A DNA stretch of 38,416 nt from NCBI GenBank assembly GCA_002346745.1, contig DEAL01000015.1, positions 53,944 through 92,359 of the forward strand, written 5' to 3'. This stretch comes from Candidatus Neomicrothrix sp. UBA2983. Its GTDB lineage: Bacteria; Actinomycetota; Acidimicrobiia; Acidimicrobiales; MedAcidi-G1. The first letter of the stretch is position 1. Each line of letters starts with the position of its first letter. The notes under the pieces are model-generated. The model was not told the DNA's origin. It saw only the letters and a list, made by a program, of their open reading frames with translations, and searched no databases. Shown here piece by piece: positions 38,001 to 38,416 of the stretch. A program made the position numbers and the translations under genes.

Positions 38001-38416
38001 GTTCGGACCAGCCGTCCCCGCCAGATCCGACGTCAACGCCGGCGACGTGTTCGAACCAGAGATCATCACCATCCCCGCCTCGGAAATCAACGGCGAAGCC
38101 GCCGTCGCCGCACCCGAACACGACGTCCCGATCACACCGACCACATCCTGGTCAGCCACGATCGTCTGCGCCGCAGCCTGACCACCATCAGCCGAACACA
38201 GGTCATCCATCCCCATGCCCACATCCACGTCATGCCCGTGGATCTGGCCATAGTCCTCGACCGCCATACGAATACCGTTCTCATTGGGAATACCCAGGAA
38301 CGCCACATCACCCGAGATCGCGTTCAACGAACGAATCTGGATCGCCTCACCAGGCTCCACCACAACAACACCCAACGACCCGTCACCAAGACCACTCGGG
38401 GCCTTCGGCGCCGTCG
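35022..38416 (-). CDS. Three-module solute-binding protein: Peripla_BP_6 / BMP / Peripla_BP_6 (5' end off the window)
   Basis: More than 1130 residues in one uninterrupted frame, open to the window edge, so signal peptide and start are not seen. Module 1 (38416 to ~37180) is a LivK-like binding domain (FLGIPNENGIRMAVEDYG, VVGVIGTSCSGAATAA, SYDAAVLLMDAI). Module 2 (~37180-36230) is a BMP/PnrA-type domain (IGLVTDVGEVDDKSFNQAAW, DIIVTVGFALGEATA, VVFGAGGKTGNGAI). Module 3 (~36205-35022) is again LivK-like (VDAINAEGGINGRQVVV, FAIVGGFLGPAEAANLC, WWWLFVQVMEAAG). Such proteins normally carry one domain and deliver amino acids (LivK) or nucleosides (BMP) to an ABC importer. No permease or ATPase gene is in the window. 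Codon use changes from many T-ending codons and TTG in module 1 to almost only C/G-ending codons in module 3. Confidence 0.85.
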   Translation of the reverse strand, partial: TAPKAPSGLGDGSLGVVVVEPGEAIQIRSLNAISGDVAFLGIPNENGIRMAVEDYGQIHGHDVDVGMGMDDLCSADGGQAAAQTIVADQDVVGVIGTSCSGAATAASPLISEAGMVMISGSNTSPALTSDLAGTAGPNYHAGYFRTAHNDLYQGQAAANFALEVLGMSSAAAIHDGDPYTEGLARAFADAFEAGGGTLTGFTAVNKGDTDMVPVLTEVAAGGPELLFFPIFQPEGDFIIQQSATVAGLENTVMMAADGLLNSNYLALAETEGMFFSGPDVRYGENFNQSTGESAADVLADYEAEFGEAPAAPFWAHSYDAAVLLMDAIVAASTDDAGTLTIDRAGVREYLHGVSNYSGLIGTMSCDAYGDCSSAKITVIQNIDSTDYAASTANVVYEYAPLAGGKAAGEVTAPEGACIGLVTDVGEVDDKSFNQAAWTGVETAGAQFGADVDYVETQAAKDYATNIGLFADSGCDIIVTVGFALGEATAVAAAEYPDVDFIGVDQFQGEPVDGVAGLIFPEDQSGFLAGALAASLSTSGTIAAVLGTDIIPPVVAFGEGYLNGARWVNPDIEVIKTYHPGGLDVAFTDPEWGATTARQALDQGADVVFGAGGKTGNGAIIEVAGEPGAFCIGVDVDQWGSVPEAQPCLVSSAMKSIAEGVVHLIGESLRGNMPSGNYVGSADLAPFHAHADSVPDSVKDMLVQLKADLEAGVVPTCVWVTDAPGCEVEEELTASWRGITADSIHVGVTMIDFPWLKEAGLSTEGWGDQPMIHRALVDAINAEGGINGRQVVVEGYEYYSPVPGFGPVSADETCLKLTADVETFAIVGGFLGPAEAANLCIASLQDTILLGGRQTADWLAEATAPWLEFGTMKENRMASFLTLLDQEGMLEGRSFALVGGMDGPYEHAKGLIEGYGIDLALDAFNDVTVGDTEAEDARWDVLVENVRSSGADTIFLVGGERAGIRNLALAGIDIDMFVMNSETYTSLSGSVTPEMAEGGITLTGLTPTEQWENEHTQECAAIFADAHPDIEVVGPEEWVEGEKWYQGISNYCNWWWLFVQVMEAAGPNPTHESFLAGVEGMTQFSLPAAPYASFGPGKYDASDSFRLSVYDSTIGEDGELVPMGPVLDGTP

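Overview
The window is GC-rich (roughly 70 percent by eye), gene-dense DNA with mostly C/G-ending codons and many GTG starts. The gene set (MenB, membrane pyrophosphatase, actinobacterial-type GltBD, an AftD-like arabinofuranosyltransferase, Trk K+ uptake, several near-leaderless promoters) suggests a free-living, probably marine, actinobacterium of the Acidimicrobiia type. The placement is inferred from gene content; there is no rRNA in the window.

Layout. 1-2961 (minus): the 5' part of menB, and a double-domain CaiB/BaiF CoA-transferase. 3051-4930 (plus): a secreted coiled-coil M23 peptidase and a PAP2 phosphatase. 4937-7221 (minus): hppA with its terminator and a possible promoter. 7304-12484 (plus): 5-formyl-THF cyclo-ligase, trkA and two overlapping trkH genes. 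12533-13798 (minus): an M18 aminopeptidase. 13857-20191 (plus): gltB and gltD behind a possibly structured leader. 20223-29319: a hydrolase and an envelope-glycan group (DUF2142 membrane protein, AftD-like GT-C, GT4, MBOAT). 29382-30659 (minus): an MFS transporter. 30722-33268 (plus): a predicted selenoprotein of the AhpD/carboxymuconolactone decarboxylase fold, an overlapping DEDDh exonuclease, and a broken L,D-transpeptidase gene. 33284-34884 (minus): yqgE and a tyrosine recombinase, overlapping by 4 nt. 34962-38416 (minus): one very long ORF that joins three solute-binding-protein domains and runs off the window edge.

The main discovery is at 30722-31783. Two stretches that look like separate ORFs are one reading frame interrupted by a single TGA. 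That TGA sits exactly where AhpD-type proteins carry the second cysteine of CxxC (here C-F-Y-U, with His four residues later), and a long hairpin of the bacterial SECIS type starts 12 nt after it. The second is the three-module binding protein (Peripla_BP_6 / BMP / Peripla_BP_6), whose codon usage changes along its length. Other leads are a TrkH pair in which one member has lost the first selectivity-filter glycine, a folded gltB leader, and a shared TACGNT -10 element 6-9 nt before start codons.

No intergenic stretch exceeds 300 bases. The longest are 13799-14071 (gltB leader) and 7080-7303 (hppA promoter side). I saw no tRNA, rRNA, CRISPR array or insertion sequence.
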